In this document: positions 52,696-63,902 of the stretch, one piece after another
How the letters are laid out: every line of letters starts with the position of its first letter
Numbering within the stretch: the stretch's first letter is position 1
Assembly (NCBI GenBank): GCA_965240325.2
Contig: OZ251229.1
Coordinates: 868,001-932,000, forward strand
Source of the DNA: Rebecca billardiae RCC1528
Lineage: Eukaryota; Haptophyta
DNA: 64,000 bases
Direction of reading: 5' to 3'
The notes under the pieces: generated by a model
Seen by the model: only the letters and a program-made list of their open reading frames with translations
Told to the model about the DNA's origin: nothing
The model's database searches: none
Position numbers and translations under genes: made by a program

Positions 52696-54840
52696 ATGGC
52701 GAACCGGCCGGGACCCATCTTCGTCTCGCGCACCAACGGGCTCCATCAGCCGGAGTCACACGCGCCGGCAGATGCGGCACGCGTGGCGGCGCTCGTTGAC
52801 GAGCTCCGCCGTGGCCTTGCGCACCGAGGTGCGACGGGCATCCGCGACCTTGGGCGCACGTTCAAGATTGTCGACCGGGACGGCTCTGGCTCGCTCGACA
52901 CGGAGGAGTTCACACGCGCCGTGCGGATGTGCAAGCTGCAGATCGAGCCGGAGGAAGTGAAGCTCATTTTTGATCACTTTGACACGCGACGCGACGGGCG
53001 GGTGGACTTTGAGGAGTTCCTCCGCGCGGTGCGCGGCACGATGGCTCCGGTGCGCCGCTCGCTGGTCGTGCAGGTGTTCCACGCACTCGACTCGATGGGC
53101 GATGGGAACGGCGTGCTCGACGTGAACGACTTCACGAATATCTTCGACGCCCGGAGCGCCCCCGAAGTGCAGGCGGGGAGGCGCTCGGAGGCCGACGTCC
53201 TCCGCGAGTTTGTCGAGGGCTTCGAGGGCACGCGAGGCAACCGGGACGGGACCGTGACCATGGTGTGCGCGCCGTGCACGCCGTGCCAACCGCGCCGCGC
53301 GTCTGCCTGCCTTCGCGCGCGCTCACGCGGGCCGCATACCGCGCGGCTTGGCGCGCGACCCGCCAGGACGAGTGGCTCGCGTACTACGACGAGGTCTCCG
53401 CGTCGATCGACAACGACGACCACTTTGGCGCGCTGGTCGAGCGCACGTGGTCGAGCCTCAAGACGCTCGACGAGAGCGGGCGCGAGGTGAGCGTGATCAA
53501 GTACACGCCGCAGCGCAACGTGGACATCCTCGAAGGCATCTTGCGGAAGAAGGTCTGGGAGAAGACGTGCGCGCTGCTCGCGCGCGTCGCCCAGCGCGCG
53601 TGCGCCCAGCGCGCGCGCACGCACGCACGCTCTCACGCTCTCACACCCGCCTGCGCTGACCCTCGGCACCGCGGCACGGCGCCGCCCGGCCCGCTCTCCT
53701 GCGCGCAGCACCCGCTCCAAGAACGAGACGCGCGTGCTGGAGAGCCTCTTCCGCCACTTCGACGCAGACGGCTCGAAGGTGTGCTCCGCGCCCCGCCAGG
53801 CTGCTCGCGCTCCGCGTGCGGCCAGCCAGCTCGTGGCCTTAGCGCCTGTGTCTGCTCGCTGCGCGTGCTGCCGTCGGCGCGCGCGGTCGCGCACCGGGCC
53901 GCGTCCGGTGGCACGTGCTCACACACCCGCTCGCGCGCGCCCTGCGCGGCACCCGCAGACGATCTCGAGCCTCGAGTTCCAGCAGGCCATGGAGCGCTTC
54001 GGGCTGTACGCGCCGCCGGACGAGATCCAGGCGCTCTTTGACCGGTACGACGTCGACGGCTCCGGCTGCATCCGCTTCCAGGAGTTCAGCGCCGTTCTGA
54101 CCAAGGCCCCGGCGAGCGCCAGCCTGGATGGGCAGGGCGCCGGCGCCTCCTCGCACTTTGGCCCGTCGGCGGCGCCGCACGCCGCGCCGCCGGCGGGCGG
54201 CGTCGCGGGGACCGGCGTCCGCCCCATGTCGCCGACGCGAGCAGGGCATTTTGCCGCGCCGGCCGTCGACGCCAGGCGGCATCTCCACTCGTCTGTGCAG
54301 CTGGGCCATGACGGGGGCAGCGCGCCGCCACCCGCCGCGCAGCCGCGCCCCGGCACCGCCGACTCTCGCTGGCAAGGCATCCGCACCACCCTGCAGCAGT
54401 CGCCCCCGCGGCAGATGGGCCAGCTCTCGCCGCGCGGCGCATTCGGCCGCGTGCCGCCCACAGCCGCCAGCCGAGCGGCGGACGTGCCCGGCCAGTCGGC
54501 ATACACGCCACGCAGCCCGCGCTCGGCTGCTGGTGGCGGCGTGCCACAACCGCGCTTCGGCTTTGGGCCAGCGGCGCCCACCGCAGCATTCACGCTGGGG
54601 CCCGCGCCTGGCACGGCAGCGGGGCACACCCCTGCCGCCCAGCCCGTGCTGGGCAGCGCCGCGTCTCCCCGGGCTTCCATCGCGCCGCAACAGCCGCAGC
54701 AGGGCACGTGGCAGTCCACGCTCACGCAGCCGGGCGTCGCGGAGAAGCACACGCGCGTGCGCTCGCTCGCCAACCCCGAGAGACGAACACTGCGCGAAGA
54801 CCCCGAGTACTTCAAAAAGTCCTCCAAGATCTTCGGCTGA
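52696..54840 (+). CDS. Calcyphosin-like EF-hand protein
   Basis: Four exons, 52696-53262, 53367-53566, 53709-53778 and 53959-54840, all with GT-AG introns, give 572 residues. Paired EF-hands: DRDGSGSLDTEE (60-71), DTRRDGRVDFEE (96-107), a degenerate DSMGDGNGVLDVND loop, and GNRDGTVTM joined to DEWLAYY across intron 1, in the calcyphosin style (VSASIDND follows). A further pair follows: FDADGSK joined to TISSLEF across intron 3, and YDVDGSGCIRFQEF. A motif YTPQRNVDILEGIL separates the two groups. The last 220 residues are Pro/Ala/Ser-rich, ending in a basic tail. Calcyphosin-like proteins are calcium sensors, often flagellar in protists; that location is inferred. Confidence 0.85.
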
Positions 54841-55225
54841 TGACTGCCGTCATCGGAATCACGGCGCTGCTCTTCGCCTCTTGCGCTGATGGCAGCGGCG
54901 AGTGCGATGATATGTGCCGCTCATCGAATTCGATCTCGCCACCATGACCCCGATCGTCGACGTCGTCGACTCGTCGACCCTGCTCGTCTGCCAGTGCGGG
55001 CTATCGCGGCGCCCGTCGCATGACGATCAGTCTAGGCCTGCGCCTAGTATAACGCATTGCTGCCTTAGAGTTAGGAGCAGTGAGCGTCTGATAGCGACAT
55101 CTCTGCTGCCAGCGTCCGGTCCGCGCTGCGGTGCGCAATGATGACGAGCAGTCGTCATGCTGGCGATGGTCGTGGCGATCTCGTCTTCGACTTCTATCAA
55201 TGCTCATCACTGCTAAGGCCCAGGC
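54841..55225. other. Short intergenic spacer between convergent genes
   Basis: About 385 bp holding the 3' regions of the calcyphosin-like gene and PRP6. No gene seen. Confidence 0.55.
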
Positions 55226-58177
55226 TCAAGCTGCGACAGTCCGCCCAGCCCCGGCGCCGGCGCCGGCTGCGCCTGGAGCGGGTCCGGTGATGCCCATCCC
55301 CGCCGCTACGCGCCTGAGGACCTCGTCCGCGCCGAGCGCGTAGTTGGTGGGCTCATCCGCAACCTTCTGCCACTGCTCGCCGTGCGTCGGCTTCGCGCTC
55401 ACCGCGCGCTGCAGCACGTCCGCCTGCTGCTCGGCCGTGCCGCACGCGCACTCGAACGCGTAGTAGTTGGCCCACGCGTCGCCGAGCTGCGGGTCGAGGG
55501 CGGCCGCGCGGTTGCACCATGCGCGCGCCTTGTCCATCTGGCGCGCGTGGGGCGGGCGGCGCAGGGGAGCGCGGCGGGGGCGCGGGGGCACGCGCGCGCG
55601 CGCGCCGCGTGAGCGCGCTCGCCGCGCAGCCGCGCCTCGCGCCCGCGCGTCGCTCGCCCGCCCGCCCGCCCCGCGCGCGCGCGCACGCACCTTGCGGTCC
55701 CTCCAGAAGAGGCGCGCCACCGCCACCACAACATGCGGGTCGTTGTCGCACCGCTTGATCGCGTCCGTGCTCTTCGCCTTCTGCGACTGGCGGGGCTCCA
55801 TCGCGATGGCCTCGGCCCAGAGCACGCCCGCGCTCGGGCACGCCTGCAGCGCCTTCGCCATCAGCGCCGCCGCCGCCTGCGCGTTGCCCGCCCGCCGCTC
55901 GATCCGCACACCCTCGAGCCAGAGCAGAGGCTCGGCCGCGCGCCGCAGCCGCGCGGACTCGACAATCGTGCGCGCCTTCCCCGGCTGGCCGGCCGCCTCC
56001 TCGAGCTGGGCGGCGGCGATCCAGAGCTCGCCCGCGTCGGGGCAGAGCTTCTGCCCCCGCTGGTACGACGCGCGCGCCGCGTCCACCTCGCCCAGCGCGC
56101 GCTCGACCGCCGCCTTGGCCGCGTGCAGCGCGGCGCAGTGCGGGTGCACGCGCACGCCCGCGCTCGCGAGCGCGAGCGCGGCTCGCTCGTCTCCGAGGCT
56201 GCGCTCGAGGCGGACGGAGCGCGCCCAGATGGCCTCGGTGCCCGCGCCGTCGCGCGCCTTGGCGAGCACCGCGCGCGCGCGCTCGTGCTCCGCCAGGTCG
56301 AGCTCGAGCTGCGCCGCGGCCAGCCACACCGCCTCCGACTTGGAGTTGGCGCGGAAGGCTTCTGTCAGCACGTCGCGCGCGCCCTGCACGTCGCCCGCGG
56401 CGCGCGCCTCCGACGACGCGAGGAGCCAGAGCGAAACGGCGTGCGGGCAGAACTCGACGGCGCGGCGCAGCAGGGCCTGCAGCGCGTCGGCCGAGCCGTG
56501 CGCCTTCTCGTGCGCCGCCGCCTTCTCCCACACCGAGCGCTTCGTCGGGAAGGCGGCGAGGCAGGCGGCGAAGACCGCGCGCGCGCACTCGTGCGAGCCG
56601 CGCGCACCAAACGCGTCAGCGTCCTCGAGCCAGATGCGCCGCCGGTCCTCCTCCTCGACGCCGAAGGCGAGGGTGTGCTTGACGATGGCGTGGCACGTGA
56701 GCGGGCTCCCCGCGCGCTCCGCCGCCTCCGCCTCGCCCAGCCACAGCTCGCGGTCGGGCACCACCTGGTGCTGCGCGAGCCACTCGAGCGCCTTGCCCAT
56801 CAGCTTGTCGCACCGCTCGCCGTGGCCGTTCGCCTCCTCCAGCTTGATCGCGGCGACCCAGACGAGGGGCTCGGTGGGCACGGCCTCGAGGGCCTTGTTC
56901 AGCACCTTGCGCGCCTTCTCGTACGTCTCGAGCCGCGCGAGCGCCAGCCACATGTCCACCGAGTGCGGCACGCACTCGACGGCGCGCGCCAGCATCAGCC
57001 TCGCGTCGTCGGGAGTCTCGAGGTCGATGGCCGCCTGCCACAGCTTGACCGAGTTGGGCACGAGCTCGAGCGCCTTGCGCAGGACGAGGCGGCGGAGGCG
57101 CGGCTCGGGCTCGAGCGAGGCGGCGGTGAGCCAGATCTTCACCGACGTGGGCAGCTTGCGCACCGCGTCCGCCAGGATCACGCGCGCGTTCTCGTCGCCG
57201 TGCAGCCGCGCCGCTTCCAGCCACACGTCCTCCGCGTCCGCACAGGTCTCGCACGCCTCCTTCATCAGAGAGCGCGCGCGGCTGGGCTTGCCGGCGACCT
57301 CCTCGAGGCGCGCGGAGGCGATCCACGCGGGCGCGTGCTGCGGGTTCGTCGTGCGCACCGAGTCGAGCAGCAGCCGCGCCTTCTTGATGTCGCCGATCTC
57401 CGCCGCGCTCGAGACCTTGATGGACGAGAGCTCGGTGAGGTAGCCCTTCGGGTCGACCACCGTCTGCCCGGTCACCGAGTCGGACATGAGGTCGAGCTTG
57501 ACGGAGAGCACCGAGTTGCGCGCCTCGCCGAGGGACTTGAGGTCCGCGAGCGGCGTGTCGCTCGGCGCGGCGCTCGACGCCCCGCCGCCATCGCGCGCCG
57601 CCGCGTCGACGACGCTGTTGGCCGAGTCGAGCTGCGAGCGCGCGCGGTCGAGCAGCGAGTCAGGCGCCTTCGTGAAGTACTCGGAGCGCTTGGCCTGCTG
57701 CGCGCCCTTGATGTGCGCGCCGGGCTCGGGGAGGCTCTCCCACTCCGTGTACGACACCTGCTCCAGGTCGCGCTTCAGGTCGGCGAACTGGTGCTGCAGC
57801 TTGGGCCGCACCTTGCGATACTTTGCGAGCTCCTCGTTCATGCGCGCCTCGCGGTGCGCGCGCCGCCGCTTGTCGAGGGTCGCGTCGACCTGCTCCCAGA
57901 CCTCGTCGGCGAGCTTGTCGTCCTCCTCGTACGGCGTGTCGCCGAACAGCCGCTCCTCGTACCCGTTGAAGTGGTCGTACTTGCCCTCGTTGAGCTCCTC
58001 CTTGCGCTCGGGCGGCTTGGCGGGCGGCGGCGGCGGCATGCCCGGCGTCGCCTCGCCGCCCGGGAGCATCCGGGCCGGTCCGATGTCCGATCGGGTGGTG
58101 AAACCCGTCGCGCCACGCCCGAGACCCGCCACATAGTTCGGCGGCGGCTGCGTGTTGAAGTTACGCGCGCTGCTCAT
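55226..58177 (-). CDS. PRPF6: Pre-mRNA splicing factor PRP6 (U5 snRNP, tri-snRNP)
   Basis: Two exons, 58177-55691 and 55537-55226, give 932 residues, close to human PRPF6 (941). The PRP1/PRP6 N-terminal domain is clear: NYVAGLGRGATGFTTRSDIG (14-33), KYDHFNGYEERLFGDTPYEE (66-85) and the DEVWEQVDATLDKRRR helix. The rest is an array of HAT/TPR repeats (for example APAWIASARLEEVAGKPSRA, SVKLWQAAIDLETPDDARLM, AIWARSVRLERSLGDERAAL). PRP6 bridges U4/U6 and U5 in the spliceosome. The intron (55538-55690) is 153 nt, a multiple of three without stops, so the unspliced frame would add 51 Arg/Ala-rich residues; the GT-AG ends and loss of repeat pattern mark it as an intron. Confidence 0.92.
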   Translation of the reverse strand: MSSARNFNTQPPPNYVAGLGRGATGFTTRSDIGPARMLPGGEATPGMPPPPPAKPPERKEELNEGKYDHFNGYEERLFGDTPYEEDDKLADEVWEQVDATLDKRRRAHREARMNEELAKYRKVRPKLQHQFADLKRDLEQVSYTEWESLPEPGAHIKGAQQAKRSEYFTKAPDSLLDRARSQLDSANSVVDAAARDGGGASSAAPSDTPLADLKSLGEARNSVLSVKLDLMSDSVTGQTVVDPKGYLTELSSIKVSSAAEIGDIKKARLLLDSVRTTNPQHAPAWIASARLEEVAGKPSRARSLMKEACETCADAEDVWLEAARLHGDENARVILADAVRKLPTSVKIWLTAASLEPEPRLRRLVLRKALELVPNSVKLWQAAIDLETPDDARLMLARAVECVPHSVDMWLALARLETYEKARKVLNKALEAVPTEPLVWVAAIKLEEANGHGERCDKLMGKALEWLAQHQVVPDRELWLGEAEAAERAGSPLTCHAIVKHTLAFGVEEEDRRRIWLEDADAFGARGSHECARAVFAACLAAFPTKRSVWEKAAAHEKAHGSADALQALLRRAVEFCPHAVSLWLLASSEARAAGDVQGARDVLTEAFRANSKSEAVWLAAAQLELDLAEHERARAVLAKARDGAGTEAIWARSVRLERSLGDERAALALASAGVRVHPHCAALHAAKAAVERALGEVDAARASYQRGQKLCPDAGELWIAAAQLEEAAGQPGKARTIVESARLRRAAEPLLWLEGVRIERRAGNAQAAAALMAKALQACPSAGVLWAEAIAMEPRQSQKAKSTDAIKRCDNDPHVVVAVARLFWRDRKVRARARGAGGRASDARARGAAARRARSRGARARVPPRPRRAPLRRPPHARQMDKARAWCNRAAALDPQLGDAWANYYAFECACGTAEQQADVLQRAVSAKPTHGEQWQKVADEPTNYALGADEVLRRVAAGMGITGPAPGAAGAGAGAGRTVAA

Positions 58178-58390
58178 GGTGGCCCAAGGGGCAGACGACG
58201 ATGGCGGATGCCCGCCGCCGCGCGTGCGACCAGAGATCTTGATCCAACGCCAAAAATAATGGTCGTCTTATTTATTCGGTCCGGCGCGCTCGAAAAGCTG
58301 ACGACGAAATCAGCAGGGCGTCGTCGTCTTCGGCAAACAGGCCACTTGAGCGAGGGCGGGTTGGGCCTCTGCTGCGCGGTGAGGGGTGCC

Positions 58391-58737
58391 ATGGCGACGA
58401 TGTGGACGTTCGGTGCTGCCTTTGGGGTCGCGGTCCACTTCTTCTCCAACCAGATGCGCAAAGTGCCCTTCACACATCGTGCGTTCTTGCGCCCTCCCGG
58501 CGTCCAGTCACCTGCGCAAGCCTGACCCTCGCGCACAACCCCACTTCCTGCCCGCCGGGCGCGGCAGGGCCATGGGAGATTCCTCTTTTCGCCGTCGCGA
58601 CCGGATACGCCTTCCAGTACTACGACGAAGTCACCTCGCGGTCAGAGGTCAAGGTCAACGCCATGCTGCGGGACAGGGTCGAGCAGAACAAGGACTTTGT
58701 GACACCCTTGCCATCCGCTCCGGTGCCGCCCCACTAA
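58391..58737 (+). CDS. Small mitochondrial-like membrane protein
   Basis: Two exons, 58391-58478 and 58568-58737, with an 89-nt GT-AG intron, give 85 residues. Exon 1 encodes a hydrophobic segment (MWTFGAAFGVAVHFFSNQMR). The junction reads VPFTHRPWEIPLFAVATGYA, and the rest is polar (YDEVTSRSEVKVNAMLRDRV) with a Pro-rich end. Size and layout recall small accessory subunits of respiratory complex I, but no family signature is certain. Divergent from PRP6 with 213 bp between starts. Confidence 0.65.
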
Positions 58738-60519
58738 GCCTCGCAGCAGGATGACACGCGTCCGCACCCATGCCTGGGTGCGGCGTGTATGGCGCCTCGC
58801 CGCCACGGATACCCTGCGCAGCCGCCGCGCAGACCGCACATGGATGCCGCACGTGTTCTCGGGTCACTCAGCTCGATCAGAATTACAGATGTGGCGTGCA
58901 TAGCTCTGCCAGGCCTGTGGCTCTGATGAGCAGCGAGGTGGCGCGACCGCCTTGCACCTCGCTCGGGCGTTTGGTCCTGTTGAGGCGACGGGCTCGAACG
59001 CTACGTGCAGACTACGCGCGACACAGAAAACTCTCACGGAACGGGAACCGCGTGTCTGGTGACCGCTCACGCTGCCGCAGCGGTCTGCGGTGCCAGCCTT
59101 CGGAACGGGAGTCTGTCTCTCTCTGTGTGTCAGAGTAACAACAGCACTGCTATTAGTTGCGACGAAATATTGCGGCCAACTATACATGTCACAGGCATTC
59201 AGGCAACATATATATATATCATCAACTTAGCAGTACCCGGTTTTAACTACTCTAAGAATATAAGAGACGCACACAGCGCCGTCCGTCTAACTGGCGGTCA
59301 GTCAGTCTGAAACGTCGGATCGGCGGGCACTCGGGAGAGCTCAGAGCTGAACTGAAGCGAGTAGTACAGCCCGGCCGCGGATTCGGTTGGCGATCAATGA
59401 TCAGACGGCTCGACGCGGCCGGAATATAACCACCATATCCTAAGTCGGCATGATTTGATATTACCCATCCCGGGCATCCGAGGGAGTGATGCCACTGATG
59501 CGGTCGTCATTGCCTGGTAGTACTTAGTGAATAACAGTGATTATAGCTTAAACTTGGGTGACGGACTCGATCGCGGCGCCGGCTCAGTCGACCGTCGGGC
59601 CGCGACGCTGACAGTGTCAACCGTCGTAGGGACTGTCGTTGGCGCCTCGTTGGCGCCGGCGGCACTCTTAGTATACTTATACAACGCGATATCGGGCACC
59701 GCTCGCTCTGTCCTTTCGCGAGCCTCCCAGAGCTGGCATCAGAGGACTCGCTCGGAGTAGAATCTGACTCAATACCTGTCTCACTAGCCTTAGTACCCGC
59801 GTAGTGGCTGTCGTCAAAATTCTGTGCCAGGCTGGCGGTTCAATCAGCAACGCGGTGCTACCCCGCGTCGACCCGCGTGAGTCTTAGACCGTCGTTGATT
59901 GAATTGAGTAGCGATATGTGATCCTGGTGTTATTGGCGGCGTCGGTAAAAATAGAACTATATAACGGTAAACGGATCATTATCGTCATACACGCAAGTCT
60001 ATTAATTAAGATTTTAAGAGTGACGCGACAAGGAGTCTGCCGCCGACGAATATAATCAGGCGGAGACCCGCGTCGTCCTACCTGTGTCGTCGTTAAATCA
60101 TGCTCGATCATGCTGCAGGTAGGCGTCAGAGTCAGCGCAAGCTTTAAATAATAAATATATTCCCCTTTATTATAATAACGGGCTCCGGGCGGTGATCAGA
60201 CTGGCGGCCGAAGCCTCCAGCCCTACCCTGGCCAGCTCCTGTAGCAGCAGATCGAGCAGCAGGGACAAACACCAGGATCAGCCGGCTCCTCGCCGTCGTC
60301 CCCCCCCCTCCTCGTAGTCGCCCATCACTCCATCGCCGAGCGGAAGCTCGACGCACCGTCTGGCGTCGACGCGCGCGCGCCACCGCGGTGGACGGGTGGT
60401 CGCGCTGCCACGCGTCCTCAGCCGTCGTCTCGAAGTAGTCGTCGTATGACTCCCCGAGCGGAAGGGACTATCCTTCCCGACCGATAGCGGAAGTTACCCA
60501 CCCAGGTCCAGCAAGGACG
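58738..60519. other. Intergenic, no gene seen
   Basis: About 1.8 kb. It contains an R3-related piece at 59251-59276, short AT-rich tracts at about 59205 and 59940-60010, and an R2 copy at 60160-60238. Open frames are short and not protein-like. Confidence 0.55.
60160..60238 (+). repeat. R2 dispersed repeat, short copy
   Basis: TCCCCTTTATTATAATAACG, then GGCTCCGGGCGGTGATCAGA and the CCGAAGCCTCCAGCCCTACC block. It lacks the CAACCACCACC tail and ends 282 bp before the EsV-1-7 gene start. Confidence 0.8.
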
Positions 60520-62620
60520 ATGCCGTTCCGGTGTGATCACGCCAACTGCACGAAGGGGCCATCATACTGTACGGCATGCCGGGCGACACGCGCGCCAGCC
60601 GGTGCGCTGAGCACAAGCTGGCCGGCATGGTCGATGTGGTGAGCCCCAAGTGCGATCATGCCGGCTGCACAACACAGCCATCATACGGTATGCCGGGCGA
60701 CACGCACGGCAGCCGGTGCGCTGAGCACAAGCTGGCCGGCATGGTCAATGTGGTGAGCCCCAAGTGCGGTCATGCCGGCTGCACGACGGTGCCATCATTC
60801 GGCATGCCGGGCGACACGCGCGGCAGCCGGTGCGCTGAGCACAAGCTGGCCGGCATGGTCAATGTGACGAGCCCCAAGTGCGATCATGCCGGCTGCACGA
60901 AGTCTCTTTCATACGGCATGCCGGGCGACACGCGCGGCAGCTGGTGCGCTGAGCACAAGCTGGCCGGCATGGTCAATGTGACGAGCCCCAAGTGCGATCA
61001 TGCCGGCTGCACGAAGTCTCCATCATACGGCATGCCGGGCGACACGCACGGCAGCCGGTGCGCTGAGCACAAGCTGGCCGGCATGGTCAATGTGACGAGC
61101 CCCAAGTGCGATCATGCCGACTGCACGAAGTCTCCATCATACGGCATGCCGGGCGACACGCGCGGCAGCTGGTGCGCTGAGCACAAGCTGGCCGGCATGG
61201 TCAATGTGACGAGCCCCAAGTGCGATCATGCCGGCTGCACGAAGTCTCCATCATACGGCATGCCGGGCGACACGCACGGCAGCCGGTGCGCTGAGCACAA
61301 GCTGGCCGGCATGGTCAATGTGACGAGCCCCAAGTGCGATCATGCCGACTGCACGAAGTCTCCATCATACGGCATGCCGGGCGACACGCGCGGCAGCTGG
61401 TGCGCTGAGCACAAGCTGGCCGGCATGGTCAATGTGACGAGCCCCAAGTGCGATCATGCCGGCTGCACGAAGTCTCCATCATCATACGGCATGCCGGGCC
61501 GGCCGCCGGGCGACACGCACGGCAGCCGGTGCGCTGAGCGGCAAGCTGGACGGCATGGTCAATGTGACGCGCCCCAAGTGCGATCATGCCGGCTGCACAA
61601 CACGTCCATCATACGGCATGCCGGGCGACACGCACGGCAGCCGGTGCGCTGAGCACAAGCTGGACGGCATGGTCAATGTGGTGAACCGCCTCAAGTGCGA
61701 TCATGCCGGCTGCACGACGGTGCCATCATTCGGCATGCCAGGCGACGCGCGCGCCAGCTGGTGCGCTGAGCACAAGATGGCCGGCATGGTCAGACATGTG
61801 GGATGCCGCAAGTGCGATCATGCTGGTTGCAAGACGGGGGCATCGCACGGCATGCCGGGCGACACGCGCGCCAGCCGGTGCGCTGAGCACAAGCTGGCCG
61901 GCATGGTCAATGTGACGAGCCCCAAGTGCGATCATGCCGGCTGCACGAAGGTGCCATCATTCGGCATGCCGGGCGACGCGCGCGGCAGCCGGTGCGCTGG
62001 GCACAGGCTGGACGGCATGGTCAATGTGGTGAACTCCAAATGCGATCATGCCGGCTGCGCAACACGGCCATCATACGGCATGCCGGGCGACACGCACGGC
62101 AGCCGGTGCGCTGAGCACAAGCTGGACGGCATGGTCAATGTGGTGAACCGCCGCAAGTGCGATCATGCCGGCTGCACGAAGTCTCCATCATGCGGCATGC
62201 CGGGCGACGCGCGCGCCAGCCGGTGTGCTGAGCACAAGCTGGACGGCATGGTCAATGTGGTGAGCCCCAAGTGCGATCATGCCGGCTGCACGAAGTCTCC
62301 ATCATACGGCATGCCGGGCGACGCGCGTGCCAGCCGGTGTGCTGAGCACAAGCTGGCCGGCATGGTCAACGTGAAGAACCCCAAGTGCGATCATGCCAGC
62401 TGCACGAAGGTGCCATCATTCGGCATGCCGGGCGACGTGCGCGGCAGCCGGTGCGCTGGGCACAAGCTGGACGGCATGGTCAATGTGATGAGCCCCAAGT
62501 GCGACCATGCCGGCTGCACAACACGGCGATCATACGGCATGCCGGACGACGCGCGCCCCAGTCGGTGTGCGAAGCACAAGCTGGCCGGCATGGTCCACAG
62601 AGACAATCTCACCGTGCACA
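60520..62620 (+). repeat. 114-bp tandem array encoding EsV-1-7 repeats
   Basis: About 18-19 units of 114 bp (occasionally 117) in direct tandem. From about 60930 to 61480 units alternate two types (RGSW with HAGC, HGSR with HADC), forming a 228-bp higher-order unit. One unit (61478-61545) has extra in-frame bases (TCA and a 12-base GC insert) besides the one-base shift. Confidence 0.9.
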
Positions 62621-63081
62621 AGCGGCGCAGGCTGGCAGAATACCCAGGCAGCCAGCCAATGCACAACGCCATTCGACCGCGAGAGCACACCGACCTCAGA
62701 GACGCTACCGCACGCGGTGACGCCATTGCGCAGCCGCAGTCGCCGCTGCCGCCGCCACTGCCCACAGCCCAAGTCGCGCTCTGGCGCTCACCTGACGGGG
62801 TCACTCACTGCAACGACGTTCACATTGGTGCCGAGCAGGACCTGCCGCAGCCGCAGTCGTGCTCGCGGAGCCAAGATGATCCTGCTCAGCCTTGCGATGC
62901 CCTTGGTGGCTTTGCCCGACGAGCAGCTCCAACGTGTGTGCATCAGTCTGTGGTCCCCGTTCCCGACGGTGTCGTCACTGCGCGAAGGGTCGTTCTCCCA
63001 CCGGATGATCCTCGGCGGCGTCTGCTTTGCACGGCGACCCTGGTCTCCGACTCCGCCGCTGACACAAGATCTATCTACTAG
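60520..63081 (+). CDS. EsV-1-7 repeat protein, frame broken twice
   Basis: The first ATG of the array (60520) reads MPFRCDHANCTKGPSY, then an extra TGTAC (60568-60572) shifts frame. Eight full 38-residue repeats follow in the frame 60576-61530. A one-base gain near 61540 (GAGCGGCAAG for GAGCACAAG) shifts again, and about nine more repeats run in the frame to about 62600, followed by a basic KRRRLAEYPG segment and an unrelated Pro/Gln-rich tail to a stop at 63081. Each repeat has the spacing C-x4-C-x16-C-x2-H-x12, for example CDHAGCTKSPSYGMPGDT then RGSRCAEHKLAGMVNV, which is the EsV-1-7 motif known from an Ectocarpus virus and from the brown-algal developmental regulator IMM. It may bind zinc. 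Either a recent pseudogene or affected by assembly errors. Confidence 0.8.
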
Positions 63082-63902
63082 CACACGGCACAGCCGGCTG
63101 CCTTCCGCGCGCCACGGGTATAGTGCGAGTTACTAAGGGCTTAGCATGGCAGCGGCGGCGGTGTTAGCCGTTACCGCCGTTACCCCGGCGTCACTAGCAC
63201 TAGCTCGCTGATATTAAAATTAATAACATATTGGCCCGCGGTGCAGGGCGGAGCGCGCAGCGTGGAGCCCGCACCAGTGGGCCCGAACCACGTTTCAAAA
63301 AGATCTTTGATCAAGAAAAAGGGACGCGGGGGCCGATTTTTAGGGCTGGCGGAGACCGAGTTTCGAATTTTGAGACCCTCTCTACAGGTGCATCACGGAG
63401 AAAAAAACCGCGCCCACAACATTCCCCTAATCAATCGTGGACGGCCGGGCGTGAGAGTTCACTTCTGTGTGAAGTAGGACGGTTACAAGTCCAATACAAG
63501 CGTCAGCTTCTTTGAGGCTATTTTCGCACGTCCATACGGGATCAGCGAAGTAACCAACCGATATATATTGGCTTCGTCGGGGTCGTATTCACTACTGATT
63601 CATATGCTGTATGGTTCACGCAGGCATAAAATCGCTTCGTCGGAGTCGTATCCACTACTGGAGAACATCATTTGCACCGCTTCGTTTTCATACATTATAA
63701 TATATATATGGTTCATGGACTGCTACGGGGTCGAGCAAAATATCATCGATATTCATCAGGCGCACGTGTGCGTATTCATCATCAGCCTTCGGGAATTGGG
63801 AGTAGCTATTGGCCTTTTGCCCTCTGGCGAGCCAGTTGTGCGCACTTTAATCTGAGCAGGCCTGAGCAGGCTCGAGGCCACTTTTTTGCCGCTCACGTGG
63901 AC
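63082..63902. other. Intergenic with R1 copy and short direct repeats
   Basis: It contains R1 copy 3 (63231-63390) and two direct repeats of GCTTCGTCGG(A/G)GTCGTAT at 63571 and 63634, with a partial third at 63683, in AT-rich sequence. No gene seen before the frame starting at 63903. Confidence 0.55.
63231..63390 (+). repeat. R1 dispersed repeat, copy 3
   Basis: Same start (GGCCCGCGGTGCAGGGCGGA) and centre (AAAAAGATCTTTGATCAA) as copy 1, ending at GAATTTTGAGACC. This copy stands alone, without the coiled-coil pseudogene attached to copies 1 and 2. Confidence 0.8.

Noticed and set aside
55733-58525. 930-codon plus-strand open frame
   Set aside because: Shadow of PRP6, which matches its family over nearly full length on the minus strand.
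60520-62620. Regular 114-bp repeats as a CRISPR array
   Set aside because: Repeats are directly adjacent, coding and without unique spacers; the context is eukaryotic.
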